Of a DNA stretch of 64,000 nucleotides, positions 15,201 to 23,698 are shown piece by piece (the stretch's first letter is position 1; each line of letters opens with the position of its first letter). The notes under the pieces were generated by a model. That model made no database searches, had not been told where the DNA came from, and was given only the letters and a program-made list of their open reading frames with translations. The stretch comes from Methylocystis hirsuta. Lineage in GTDB: Bacteria; Pseudomonadota; Alphaproteobacteria; Rhizobiales; Beijerinckiaceae. Both the position numbers and the translations under genes were made by a program. Location of the stretch: the NCBI RefSeq assembly GCF_003722355.1, contig NZ_QWDD01000001.1, forward strand, positions 1,116,001 through 1,180,000, read 5' to 3'.

Positions 15201-15897
15201 GAGGCTGCACCAGGAAAGTTTCGACGCCGAGCATCAGCGCGACGAAGGGAAGCGCGTAAGCAAGCAGAAGCTTCATGTCAAAGAGCTGAAACGCCATGTT
15301 GATTTCAAAACCGACGCCGTTCGAGCGCCCCAGCAGTTCGACGACGAGAACGATCTTCCAGACGAGCGACAGGCCGGAACGCGTCGCCGCCGCCAGATAG
15401 GGCGCGAGCTGCGGCAGGATAAGATGCTTCAGACGCGCGGCGGGCGAAAAGCGAAAGACATGCGCCATGTCCTCAAGATGCGGATCGAGCGCCCGCGCGC
15501 CTTCGCGCACGACGACGATGGCGTTGGGCAGCTTGTTGAGCGCGACGGCGCCGATCGCGGCGACTTCCGTGAGGCCGGCCCAGACATAAGCGAGCACGAT
15601 GACGACCAGCGCCGGCAGATTGAGCAGCGTGACGAGCCAGGGATCGAGCAGCCGGTCGGCGAGCTTGTTGCGACCCATGGCATAGCCGATCGCCGTCCCG
15701 AAACTCATGGCGAGCGCGAAGGCGGCGATGACGCGCGCGAGCGTGATCGCGAGATTGGAGAACAACGCGCCGGAGACCGCCTCCTCATAAATCTTCTCGA
15801 AAACGACCGTCGGTCCCGGAACTCGGCGCGGATCGGATAGAGACGCGCCGATCTGCCAAAGCAGGAGCAGAGCCGCAAGCGAGATGAAACGGATCAA
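15142..15897 (-). CDS. ABC transporter permease (NitT/TauT type)
   Basis: A 251-residue inner-membrane subunit with about six helices, opening MIRFISLAALLLLWQIGASL. The EAA-type loop that docks the ATPase is visible as DMAHVFRFSPAARLKHLILPQLAPYL. It overlaps the end of the binding-protein gene by 4 bp and the start of the ATPase gene by 59 bp, so the three are translationally coupled. Confidence 0.9.
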   Translation of the reverse strand: MIRFISLAALLLLWQIGASLSDPRRVPGPTVVFEKIYEEAVSGALFSNLAITLARVIAAFALAMSFGTAIGYAMGRNKLADRLLDPWLVTLLNLPALVVIVLAYVWAGLTEVAAIGAVALNKLPNAIVVVREGARALDPHLEDMAHVFRFSPAARLKHLILPQLAPYLAAATRSGLSLVWKIVLVVELLGRSNGVGFEINMAFQLFDMKLLLAYALPFVALMLGVETFLVQPLERHVSRWRRGVSRRHDRV

Positions 15898-16877
15898 CGC
15901 GGCTTGCCCTTGGCGTCCTTGTAGAAGGTTCCGGGATCGAGCGTTTTGCCGGGGCCGACGAGCTTTTCGCCGCCGAGCGCGGCGAGCGCGCCATAGAGCG
16001 TCCGGGCGTCGGCCTCTTCCTGCGCGACCGAGCGTTTCGGCGCGCCGGCGACATAGCGCTTGCGGTAGATGTCGACTGTCTTGGCGTCCTTGCCGCCGAG
16101 GCGCTGCGCGATGACTGCGCCCCAGGCCCTGTCGGATGTTGCAATCAGCTCCTTGGCTTTCTTCGTCATCGAGAAGAACCGCGCCAGCGCGTCCTTGTTC
16201 TTTGCCGCGAAATCTTCGTCGAAGACATAGCCGGTGACGACGACGTCGCCCTTGGCGCCGAGCGCCTTTTCGACGTCGGTGAGTTCGACGGCGCGCGTGA
16301 AGCCTTGCGCCTCGAGGTCGGCGGCGAAATTCCAGAATTCGAGCGCCGCGTCAATCTCGCCCTGCAGCGCCTTTTCGGCGATGAGCGGCGGCGCGCCATA
16401 GAGCACCGTCGCGGTCTTGTCGAGGTCGACGCCATCTTTAAGCGCATAGGCCTTGAGCATGAGCCAGCTTTTGTCGAGCGGCCCGCCGGCGACGCCAAGC
16501 TTCTTGCCGGCGAGGTCTTTGACGCTGTTGATCGCCGGGTCCTTCGTCATCACCGCGCCGATCGCCGACGAGTGCGGGTAGAAGGTCAGCTTCGCGCCCT
16601 GCGCGCGCTGGCGGGCGACCCATAGCCAATCGGAGATGATGATATCGGCGCCGCCGCCCTGGATGGCGATCTTGCCGGCGTCGGTCGAGGCGAGCTCGGC
16701 GGCGTCGATGTTGAGCTTGGCTTCCGTATCGAGGCCGAACGCCTTAGCGACGGCGAGCTCCCAGCCAAGCGTGCCGGTCTTCTGCAGCGCGATACGCAGT
16801 TTTTCCGCCTGCGCCGGCGCGGCGAGGAGAAAGACGCTGGCGAGACAGGCGGCGAGAGCGACGAAGAAGTTGCGCAT
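15894..16877 (-). CDS. ABC transporter substrate-binding protein (NitT/TauT type)
   Basis: A 327-residue periplasmic binding protein with a signal peptide (MRNFFVALAACLASVFLLAAPAQA). The fold of NMT1/SsuA-like proteins is visible in LRIALQKTGTLGWELAVAKAFGL, GADIIISDWLWVARQR, and SVKDLAGKKLGVAGGPLDKSW. It is first in the transporter operon. A 280-bp repeat-rich region lies upstream, so the promoter is probably close to 16900. The ligand cannot be read from sequence. Confidence 0.9.
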   Translation of the reverse strand: MRNFFVALAACLASVFLLAAPAQAEKLRIALQKTGTLGWELAVAKAFGLDTEAKLNIDAAELASTDAGKIAIQGGGADIIISDWLWVARQRAQGAKLTFYPHSSAIGAVMTKDPAINSVKDLAGKKLGVAGGPLDKSWLMLKAYALKDGVDLDKTATVLYGAPPLIAEKALQGEIDAALEFWNFAADLEAQGFTRAVELTDVEKALGAKGDVVVTGYVFDEDFAAKNKDALARFFSMTKKAKELIATSDRAWGAVIAQRLGGKDAKTVDIYRKRYVAGAPKRSVAQEEADARTLYGALAALGGEKLVGPGKTLDPGTFYKDAKGKPR

Positions 16878-16944
16878 GTTTTTCCTGAGGTTTCCCGGAA
16901 GGTCTTACCGCAGGATCGACGGGGCGTCGATGCGCCCGCGCATT

Positions 16945-17115
16945 CACCCTCCCCTTGAGGGGGAGGGTCGGCGCGCAGCGCCGGGGTGGGGTGGAGCAAC
17001 AGCGCAAATCTTTGTCATTGAATCGCGGCTCACGCGCCTCTTCTGACGAATTTACCGGGGGGCACCCCACCCCGCATTGCTTCGCAATGCGACCCTCCCC
17101 CTCGAGGGGAGGGTG
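16945..17115. repeat. Nested inverted-repeat element (two palindromic units facing each other)
   Basis: Unit 1 (16945-16993) reads CACCCTCCCCTTGAGG...CGGGGTGGGGTG. Unit 2 (17063-17115) is its reverse complement with a different hairpin core (CATTGCTTCGCAATG instead of GCGCGCAGCGC). Each unit contains its own CCCTCCCC/GGGGAGGG stem. The 69 bp between them encode nothing. The structure looks like a small non-autonomous (MITE-like) element or a REP doublet (BIME-like). Fragments recur at 17516-17569 and 28973-28993. Confidence 0.55.
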
Positions 17116-17157
17116 GGTTAACGCCCTTTGCTCAAAGAAGCGTAAGAATGAAGCTCG

Positions 17158-17793
17158 ATGAGAACGAACGACAAACTTAGCGGCTTTCGTCGCGCCAATG
17201 CGAAGCGGCTTCGCGCCAATACGACGAGCGCCGAAGATCGCCTGTGGCGCGCGCTCGACCGCGTGCCGCTCGTCAAGACGCATTTTCGGCGTCAGGCGCC
17301 GATCGGCCCGTATGTCGTCGATTTCGTCTCGCTGCGCGCACGGCTTGTGATCGAACTCGACGGACCGTCGCATACACAACCAGGCGCAGCGGAGAAAGAC
17401 GCGCGCCGGACGGCATGGCTTGAAAGTGAAGGCTACCGCGTTCTGCGCTTCTGGAATGCAGACGTCTTCGACAATATTGATGGCGTGCTGGATACGATCC
17501 ATGCGGCGTTTTACCCACCCTCCCCTCAAGCGGAGGGTGAGGTTAGGCGCTTCACCCTCAAGGGGAAGGCGGATGCGCGCTTTTCGCCGCAAGCGCCGCG
17601 TCATAATAGTCGGCGAGCTGCGAGAGCAGGGCGGCGCAGTCGCCTTCGAAACTCGAGCCGTGCATTATGGCGAGGCGGCGGGGCTCCAGCGCCGCGAGCA
17701 TGCGAATCGTCGGGCCGGTCGTCGGCGTCAGCGAGGTGGCCTGGAAGGCGTTTTCCGCCGTCATCGCCGCTTCGAGCACGCTGTCGCGCGTGA
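17158..17793 (+). CDS. DUF559 (Vsr-like) endonuclease-fold protein with readthrough tail
   Basis: Residues 1-120 are a DUF559 domain of the very-short-patch-repair / restriction-like fold: FRRANAKRLRANTTSAEDRLW, then FRRQAPIGPYVVDFVS, VIELDGPSHTQ and GYRVLRFWNADVF. The family core normally ends after about 120 residues. Here the natural stop is missing because a CACCCTCCCC repeat follows at 17516. The frame then runs as Arg/Ser-rich nonsense to 17793, antisense to the MBL gene. The tail is probably recent and non-functional. The role is unknown; many genomes carry several copies near repeats. Confidence 0.72.
   Translation: MRTNDKLSGFRRANAKRLRANTTSAEDRLWRALDRVPLVKTHFRRQAPIGPYVVDFVSLRARLVIELDGPSHTQPGAAEKDARRTAWLESEGYRVLRFWNADVFDNIDGVLDTIHAAFYPPSPQAEGEVRRFTLKGKADARFSPQAPRHNSRRAARAGRRSRLRNSSRALWRGGGAPAPRACESSGRSSASARWPGRRFPPSSPLRARCRA
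17516..17569. repeat. CACCCTCCCC-type palindromic repeat at the 3' end of the DUF559 gene
   Basis: CACCCTCCCCTCAAGCGGAGGGTG (17516-17539) is an imperfect hairpin, followed by a half unit CACCCTCAAGGGG from 17553. It is related to the units at 16945-17115 and lies inside the DUF559 frame. Confidence 0.45.
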
Positions 17794-18301
17794 GGGCCGG
17801 TCCCTGACCGATTTGCGTGAGGAGATCGCCGCAGAACAGCGTGCGGGTCGTCTCCTCGTAGATCAGCCCCGATTCCCACGCATGCGGCACATGCGGCGTG
17901 TCGATGTAGCGCACGCGCCTTCCGCCGATGTCCATGATTTCGCCGTCGGCAAGGGCGCGCGGCGGCCGGTCGGCGAGATCGTTGAGCGACACCATGCAGG
18001 CGGTTTGGCCATGAACCACTTGCGCCTGCGGCGCCGCGGCGAGCCAGAGATTCATCGCGCCGCATTCATCGGCTTCGACATGGCCGAAGGAAATCCAGCG
18101 CAGCCGCTCGATTGGCATGATCGCGGCCAGGCCCTTCGAGACGCACGGAAACAGCGAACGCGGCCCGCAATGAAACAGCAGCGGCTCGTCGGCGTCGATG
18201 AGGAACTGGTTGAAGGTGAAACCGGCCGGCGCCGCGATCTCCGCCACATACGTCGACAGACGATAGATGCGCTCGGCGATTTCATCGACCTTCGTTTCCA
18301 T
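17558..18301 (-). CDS. MBL-fold metallo-hydrolase (flavodiiron-like ODP domain)
   Basis: A 247-residue metallo-beta-lactamase-fold protein. The metal site reads FGHVEADECGA, the HxExD form typical of oxygen-binding di-iron (ODP) domains rather than HxHxDH, with later ligands in HVPHAWE and LFCGDLL. The start at 18301 (METKVDEIAERIYRLS) has AGAGGG 5 bases upstream; ATG 18319 is the alternative. There is no flavodoxin domain. The last 236 bp lie opposite the spurious tail of the DUF559 frame. The role is unknown, possibly oxygen or NO sensing or reduction. Confidence 0.82.
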   Translation of the reverse strand: METKVDEIAERIYRLSTYVAEIAAPAGFTFNQFLIDADEPLLFHCGPRSLFPCVSKGLAAIMPIERLRWISFGHVEADECGAMNLWLAAAPQAQVVHGQTACMVSLNDLADRPPRALADGEIMDIGGRRVRYIDTPHVPHAWESGLIYEETTRTLFCGDLLTQIGQGPALTRDSVLEAAMTAENAFQATSLTPTTGPTIRMLAALEPRRLAIMHGSSFEGDCAALLSQLADYYDAALAAKSAHPPSP

Positions 18302-18362
18302 TTCACCCTCTGACGGCATTCGGTCGCCGCATGCGTGAATCCGCGCGGCGCTTCATCTGCGC

Positions 18363-18848
18363 CTAGCCTTTCTCCGCGTCCCATCGATGGCGAAGGTAAA
18401 GCAGCAGGAGCAGCCAGAGCGCGATAAAGCCGTCGGAGAAAATCGTCAAAAAGTTGTAGGGAGCATAGTCCCCTGCGCGAAGCGTCTGCTCGATATGGCC
18501 GTAGGTCGCCCCGAGCATGAACAACGACCATCCGAGCCCGGTGGCGAGCCAGAAGGAGCCGCGGATCCAAATGCAGAGAAAACCGAGAACGCCCCAGGCG
18601 CCGTCGTGAACGCCGACTTCGAACTGGAACGGGCTGCCCGGCGCCCAGCCGATGCTGCGCGCGGTCTGATCGGGGAAGAAGACATGCGGGACGAAGCCGA
18701 GCGGCAGGCCGATGACGCCGACGTCGAGAACCAGCGCGTACAGCAGCAACAGGCGAACGACGCGTGCCCGAGTCCTTGGGACTCTGCTTAGCGCCAGATG
18801 CGCCAGCGGCAGCAGCACGCTGAAGAGCGCGACGATGAGGCCGATCAT
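18363..18848 (-). CDS. DUF6790-like four-helix membrane protein
   Basis: A 161-residue inner-membrane protein with helices at the N-terminus (MIGLIVALFSVLLPLAHLAL), near residue 33 (LLLLYALVLDVGVIGLPLG), near residue 85 (GVLGFLCIWIRGSFWLATGL) and at the C-terminus (GFIALWLLLLLYL). The loop FPDQTARSIGWAPGSPFQFE matches the DUF6790 group as I remember it. Its start overlaps the stop of the hydrolase gene by 4 bp. Function is unknown. Confidence 0.7.
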   Translation of the reverse strand: MIGLIVALFSVLLPLAHLALSRVPRTRARVVRLLLLYALVLDVGVIGLPLGFVPHVFFPDQTARSIGWAPGSPFQFEVGVHDGAWGVLGFLCIWIRGSFWLATGLGWSLFMLGATYGHIEQTLRAGDYAPYNFLTIFSDGFIALWLLLLLYLRHRWDAEKG

Positions 18849-20395
18849 GACGACGCGGCTGCTTTCGCGTCTTCCGCCGCAGCGGCGGCGATGCTGTGCG
18901 GGCCCGCTTTCAGCGCCTTGATCTGATATTTTTCACATTCCGCGCTCAACGCTCCGAGACCGCCGTAAAGCCTCTCGGCGTCGCCATAGCCGATGGCGGC
19001 GAAGCGATAAATCAGCTCGCGCACGAGGCTGGGCTTCAGGAAATAGCCGGAGTGGACGTCAACCTCGCCTCTGACATAGACCCAAAGCAGGCGCAGATGT
19101 CCAAGCCAGGATAAGTTCGGCGATACGCCGGGCGTCGCGTTGGTCACCACTCCATGGCCTTCCGCGTCGATGCTGTCAGTGCAGTCGAAATAGGTCAGCC
19201 TCTGCGCGAATGACTCTTCCGACTGCACGGCGTCGAGTTCAGCGTAAAGCTCATAAAGGGTGCGCGCGCCGACGCGCAGATTGCCGAGCGTCAGTTGTTC
19301 GGAAAGTCCCCACCCGGTCAGCACGCCGACGTTGCCGAGCCGATAGCCGAATCGCCGGCTCTTCGTCGGCAGCGAGAAGAAATTCGCCGTCGTCGAAATG
19401 TCGCGCAAAACTTCGTCGCCTTCGTTGGAGAAAAGATGGGCCTCCTGAAAGCGGATCAATGACGAATGCAGCGCATTGCTGCGGCCCAACAGCAGCACCT
19501 CCGAGGGAATGTCGGGCGAGACGAGAACCAGGCGGCGCAATATGAAATTCTTTCCAATCTTGGATCTGAGCTCCCGCCGCCCGCGCTCCTCTTCGCTCCC
19601 GAGCGTCTCTGGGCCGTGGCGCATGGCGGCGATCGCGAGTGGGGAAAACACGTCGGAGAGAATGCGCACGGCGTTGGTGACGACGAAGCCGCCCATGCTG
19701 TGGCCGATAAAGGAAAGATCGACCCTTCCGATAAGATCGTCGGGGTCCTCGCTCGGCCGTTTGGGAAGCCTGTCGTCGATCTCGCGAATAAGATTGACGA
19801 GGTCGGGCACGCCGTAATTCGTCGCTCGAAAGCCGTCACGAAAATAGACGATGAGCCGCAAGCCAAAAAGGGTAAGGGGAATGACGGCCATCGCGGCAGT
19901 CACAGCCGTCACGACGACGCGCGTGAGCTTCCACCAGTCGCAAATCTCGAAAGAGAAGTTCACGAGATATACGGCGGCGAGTGAGACGAAGAGAATGCCG
20001 AGGAGGAATAATGGCGCAGCGTTCAGACCGCTTCGCCAAGGGGTTCCCATCGCTTCTGACGGCCAACGATAACCGATGCAAACGAGGCCGCGGTTCTTGA
20101 GCGCGTCGTCGTCGTTCAACGCGATGAAAGATTCTTTGAAAGTTTCGAGAACTTTCTTTCGAGGCGTGTTGAAGCCATGGACGGTAATCAAGAGTTTAGG
20201 GCTCTCCTGTTTGCTCAATACCTTGACGATCTTATCGATCTCCGAAGGTTCGCAATTTTCAGGAGTTGACGGCGCGCTTTCCTTGTCGTCGATATTATCG
20301 GGCGCCGTGCTTTCGACGAAGAAAGCAGGCGTGAAGGCCTTGGCGGCAGGCGGCGGGGTGACCTCGTACACCGCTAATTCTTTGTCGTGCGCCAT
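18845..20395 (-). CDS. Membrane-anchored alpha/beta hydrolase
   Basis: A 516-residue protein. The hydrolase begins near residue 70 with LLITVHGFNTPRKKVLE and has the nucleophile elbow LSFIGHSMGGFVVTNA (GHSMGG). Two hydrophobic helices (LFLLGILFVSLAAVYLVNF and VTAVTAAMAVIPLTLFGL) interrupt the domain after its first strands, anchoring it to the membrane. The layout resembles DUF900-type lipase-like proteins. The C-terminal 200 residues have no motif I recognise. The likely activity is an esterase or lipase on an unknown substrate. Confidence 0.8.
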   Translation of the reverse strand: MAHDKELAVYEVTPPPAAKAFTPAFFVESTAPDNIDDKESAPSTPENCEPSEIDKIVKVLSKQESPKLLITVHGFNTPRKKVLETFKESFIALNDDDALKNRGLVCIGYRWPSEAMGTPWRSGLNAAPLFLLGILFVSLAAVYLVNFSFEICDWWKLTRVVVTAVTAAMAVIPLTLFGLRLIVYFRDGFRATNYGVPDLVNLIREIDDRLPKRPSEDPDDLIGRVDLSFIGHSMGGFVVTNAVRILSDVFSPLAIAAMRHGPETLGSEEERGRRELRSKIGKNFILRRLVLVSPDIPSEVLLLGRSNALHSSLIRFQEAHLFSNEGDEVLRDISTTANFFSLPTKSRRFGYRLGNVGVLTGWGLSEQLTLGNLRVGARTLYELYAELDAVQSEESFAQRLTYFDCTDSIDAEGHGVVTNATPGVSPNLSWLGHLRLLWVYVRGEVDVHSGYFLKPSLVRELIYRFAAIGYGDAERLYGGLGALSAECEKYQIKALKAGPHSIAAAAAEDAKAAASS

Positions 20396-20588
20396 GGATT
20401 AGCTCCAATTTTTTCGGTTGAGCAAAAATCCTTAAGTGAGTATTTAGCCGGGTCCGAGCATGCCTCAGCGTCGCCTGTGCGACAAGCGCAAGCCTCGTCT
20501 GCCTTTTTTGTGAATTCCCTATGTCGGCCACGCGAATGCGCGTGCGCCGAACCGACCCACACTGTCGCGAATCGCGCTAAGATCGCTC

Positions 20589-22604
20589 ATGGCTTCCAAA
20601 CCCGATCTTTTCAGCGGCGCGCCGCGCAAGGCGCCCGCGTCGAAACCCGCCCCAAAGCGCGGGCCGGCGGAATATTCCGCCGCCTCGATCGAAGTGCTGG
20701 AGGGGCTCGAGCCCGTCCGCCGGCGCCCCGGCATGTATATCGGCGGCACCGACGAGGCGGCGATGCATCACCTCTTCGCCGAGGTGCTCGACAACGCCAT
20801 GGACGAGGCCGTGGCCGGCCATGCGACCTTCATCGAAGTGACGCTGGAATCTGACGGCTGGCTCACGGTCAACGACAACGGCCGCGGCATTCCGGTCGAG
20901 TCCCATCCGAAATTTCCCAAGAAGTCGGCGCTGGAAGTGGTGATGACCACGCTTCACGCGGGCGGCAAGTTCGATTCAGGCGCTTATCAGACCTCCGGCG
21001 GTCTGCACGGCGTCGGCGTCTCGGTCGTCAATGCGCTGTCCGAAAAGCTTGAGGTCGAGGTGGCGATCGCCGGCCAGCTTTACGGCCAGGAGTTTTCGCG
21101 GGGCCTGCCGCTCGGCAAGCTCAAGACGCTTGGCCGCGTCAACAATCGGCGCGGCACCAAGGTGCGCTTCAAGCCCGACGCGCAGATTTTCGGCGCGGGC
21201 GCGCATTGGAAGCCGGCGCGGCTCTTCCGCATGTCGCGCTCCAAGGCCTATCTCTTCGGCGGCGTCGAAATTCGCTGGCGCTGCGATCCTTCGCTGATCG
21301 ACCCCGGCGCGGACACGCCGCCTGAGGCGGTGCTGCGCTTTCCCGGCGGCTTGAAGGATTATCTGGCGCGCGAAATCCATGGGAAGGAGCTTGTCGCCGA
21401 CCAGCCCTTCGTCGGCAAAATCACGCGCGAAGGCGGCCATGGCTCGCTCGAATGGGCGGTCTCCTGGCTTGCTGAGGATGACGGCTTTGTCCATTCCTAT
21501 TGCAACACGATTCCGACGCCCGACGGCGGCACGCATGAGGCAGGGTTTCGCGCCGCGCTCTTAAAAGCGCTCAAGGATCACGCCGAGCGGGTCGGACAGT
21601 CGAAGCGCGCCAAGGACATTACCGCCGACGATCTCATGGGCCAGTCGGCCGCGATGATCTCGGTCTTCATGCGCGAGCCGGAGTTTCAGGGCCAGAACAA
21701 GAGCCGGCTGATGAGCGCCGAGGCGGCGCGCATCGTCGAAAGCGCGGTGCGGGACGCCTTCGACCATTGGCTCGCCGGCGCCCCCTCGCAGGCCAATAAG
21801 CTCCTAGATTTCGCCGTGGAGCGCGCCGAGGAGCGCCTGCGCCGGCGCGCCGAGAAGGACATCGCCCGCAAGACCGCGACCCGCAAGCTGCGGCTGCCCG
21901 GCAAGCTCGTCGACTGCACCAATAATTCGGCGCAGGGCTCGGAGCTGTTCATCGTCGAAGGCGACTCTGCCGGCGGCTCGGCGAAGGAGGCGCGCAACCG
22001 CACGACGCAGGCCATTTTGCCGCTGCGTGGCAAGATTTTGAACGTCGCCTCGGCCACGAAGGACAAGCTCCTCGCCAATCAGCAGCTCGCCGATCTGACC
22101 CAGGCGCTCGGCTGCGGACTGGGCGCGCATTACCGCGACGAGGATCTGCGCTACGAGAAGGTGATCGTGATGACCGACGCCGACGTCGACGGCGCACACA
22201 TCGCCTCGCTGCTCATCACCTTCTTCTATCGGCAGATGCCGCGCCTCATCGAGAACGGCCATCTCTATCTGGCGCAGCCGCCGCTCTATAAGCTGACGCA
22301 AGGCGCGAAGACCGTCTATGCGCGCGACAATGAACATCGCGAGGAATTGATCGCCAAGGAACTGACCGGGAAGGGAAAAATCGAGACCGGCCGCTTCAAG
22401 GGACTGGGCGAGATGAGCGCGGCTCAGCTCAAGGAAACGACGATGGACCCGAGCAAGCGCACGCTCCTCAAAGTCGTCGTGGAGCTGGAAGATCGCGAGG
22501 AGACCGCGGACTGCGTCGAGCGGCTGATGGGCAACAGGCCGGAAGCGCGCTTCGCCTTCATCCAGGAGCGCGCCGCGTTCGCGACGGAACTCGTGGATAT
22601 CTAG
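20589..22604 (+). CDS. parE: DNA topoisomerase IV subunit B
   Basis: The ATPase subunit of topoisomerase IV, which unlinks daughter chromosomes. The 671-residue protein has a GHKL ATPase domain (VRRRPGMYIGGTDE, EVLDNAMDEA, DNGRGIPVE, GGLHGVGVSVVNAL), the transducer with QTK-like segment, the Toprim acidic motif (ELFIVEGDSAGGSAKEARNR and MTDADVDGAHI) and the C-terminal GRFKGLGEMSAAQLKETTMDP. The length and short region after Toprim fit ParE of alphaproteobacteria rather than GyrB. parC is not adjacent. Confidence 0.95.
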   Translation: MASKPDLFSGAPRKAPASKPAPKRGPAEYSAASIEVLEGLEPVRRRPGMYIGGTDEAAMHHLFAEVLDNAMDEAVAGHATFIEVTLESDGWLTVNDNGRGIPVESHPKFPKKSALEVVMTTLHAGGKFDSGAYQTSGGLHGVGVSVVNALSEKLEVEVAIAGQLYGQEFSRGLPLGKLKTLGRVNNRRGTKVRFKPDAQIFGAGAHWKPARLFRMSRSKAYLFGGVEIRWRCDPSLIDPGADTPPEAVLRFPGGLKDYLAREIHGKELVADQPFVGKITREGGHGSLEWAVSWLAEDDGFVHSYCNTIPTPDGGTHEAGFRAALLKALKDHAERVGQSKRAKDITADDLMGQSAAMISVFMREPEFQGQNKSRLMSAEAARIVESAVRDAFDHWLAGAPSQANKLLDFAVERAEERLRRRAEKDIARKTATRKLRLPGKLVDCTNNSAQGSELFIVEGDSAGGSAKEARNRTTQAILPLRGKILNVASATKDKLLANQQLADLTQALGCGLGAHYRDEDLRYEKVIVMTDADVDGAHIASLLITFFYRQMPRLIENGHLYLAQPPLYKLTQGAKTVYARDNEHREELIAKELTGKGKIETGRFKGLGEMSAAQLKETTMDPSKRTLLKVVVELEDREETADCVERLMGNRPEARFAFIQERAAFATELVDI

Positions 22605-22643
22605 CCCAGGGCGATCGGGCGAAGAAACATACGCGAATACGGG

Positions 22644-22690
22644 TTTCCTCGTCCTTCGAGACGGCCTCTATGAGGCCTCCTCAGGATGAG
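22644..22690. repeat. Palindromic intergenic repeat, copy 3, next to IS110 element
   Basis: TTTCCTCGTCCTTCGAGACG, then a stem GGCCTC TAT GAGGCC, then TCCTCAGGATGAG. It is the same family as 750-797 and 826-878. The sequence diverges right after GATGAG (22690), where the IS110 element may begin, suggesting insertion into or beside the palindrome. Confidence 0.6.
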
Positions 22691-22705
22691 CATCTGTGTT
22701 TTGTG

Positions 22706-23698
22706 TCAAGGCCGCGTTGGGGTCCACTGACGATTTTCACGGATGAGGACGTTTGCGAGAACGACGATTTTTCGCATGACGGCCGTGATGGCGATTTTGG
22801 CGGCTTTTCCGTTTTCGCGTAGACGTTTGTAAAAGGCGGCGAGATCAGGGTTCCATCTCGCGGCGGCGACGGCCGCCATATAGAGGGCGGTCCGCACATG
22901 GGCGCGCCCTCCGCGGATGCGCCGCTGGCCATTTTTGTCGCCACTGTCGCGGGCGATCGGGGCGAGGCCCGCGAGCATGGCCGCGCCTTTTCCCGAGCAA
23001 GCGCCGATTTCGCCAAGACAGGAAAGGAGCGTCATCGCCGCGATGGGGCCGACGCCCTTGATCGACAAAAGGATGCGAAAGCGCTCGGCCAGCCGTTCGT
23101 CGGTGTCGATGCGTCGTCCGATCTCTTCGTCGAGGCGAGCAATATGACGTTCCGCCTCGGCGATGAGCTGCGCCAGCTCGACGCGCAAAAAATCCGTTTC
23201 AGCCTCGCCGGCGCGATTGGAGAGCGCGGTCTTGTCGGCCACGGCGGATTGCCTGGCGCGCACGAGCTCCTGCAGCCCGTCCATGGCTTCGCCTGCCGGC
23301 GGCGCGGCGGCCGGATCGAGGCGCGCGCCAAGCAACGCCAGCATGCGCGCGTCGATCCGATCGGTCTTGGCGAGCGCGCCAACCGCCTCGGCGAACAATC
23401 GCGAACGCAGCGGATTGACCACGGCTACGGGCAGGCCCGCCGCATGAAGGCTGCGATGCGCTTGCCGATGATACTTGCCGGTCGCCTCCAAAACGAGGCG
23501 CGCGATGGCGACGCCTTCGCACGCGCGTTTCAGGTGCTTCAAGCCGTGACGGTCGTTGGCGATCCGCAGGGCCTTGCCAAGCGGATGGAAATAAACGTCG
23601 AGCCAGTCTTTACAGACGTCGACGCCGACGTAAACTTGCGCTTGCGCGCTTTGGTCGGGCAATGCCTTGCCTTGCATTCGGGACGTGCTCCCAATCAT
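22706..23698 (-). CDS. IS110-family transposase (DEDD recombinase)
   Basis: A 330-residue protein (323 from the alternative ATG at 23677, which has GGGAG 10 bases upstream). The N-terminal RuvC-like DEDD domain is visible in VYVGVDVCKDWLDVYF, LVLEATGKYHRQ and AKTDRIDARMLALLGARL. The C-terminal transposase domain shows LLSIKGVGPIAAMTLLSCLGE, GLAPIARDSG and RIRGGRAHVRTALYMAAVAAARWNP with the catalytic serine region. Coding looks intact. In this family an element-encoded bridge RNA chooses target and donor DNA. Confidence 0.92.
   Translation of the reverse strand: MIGSTSRMQGKALPDQSAQAQVYVGVDVCKDWLDVYFHPLGKALRIANDRHGLKHLKRACEGVAIARLVLEATGKYHRQAHRSLHAAGLPVAVVNPLRSRLFAEAVGALAKTDRIDARMLALLGARLDPAAAPPAGEAMDGLQELVRARQSAVADKTALSNRAGEAETDFLRVELAQLIAEAERHIARLDEEIGRRIDTDERLAERFRILLSIKGVGPIAAMTLLSCLGEIGACSGKGAAMLAGLAPIARDSGDKNGQRRIRGGRAHVRTALYMAAVAAARWNPDLAAFYKRLRENGKAAKIAITAVMRKIVVLANVLIRENRQWTPTRP

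Noticed and set aside
20374..20562. 62-codon minus-strand ORF with several cysteines between the alpha/beta hydrolase gene and parE
   Set aside because: Protein-like in parts (ADEACACRTGDAEACSDP), but it overlaps the hydrolase start, lacks a good ribosome-binding site and has no recognised family.
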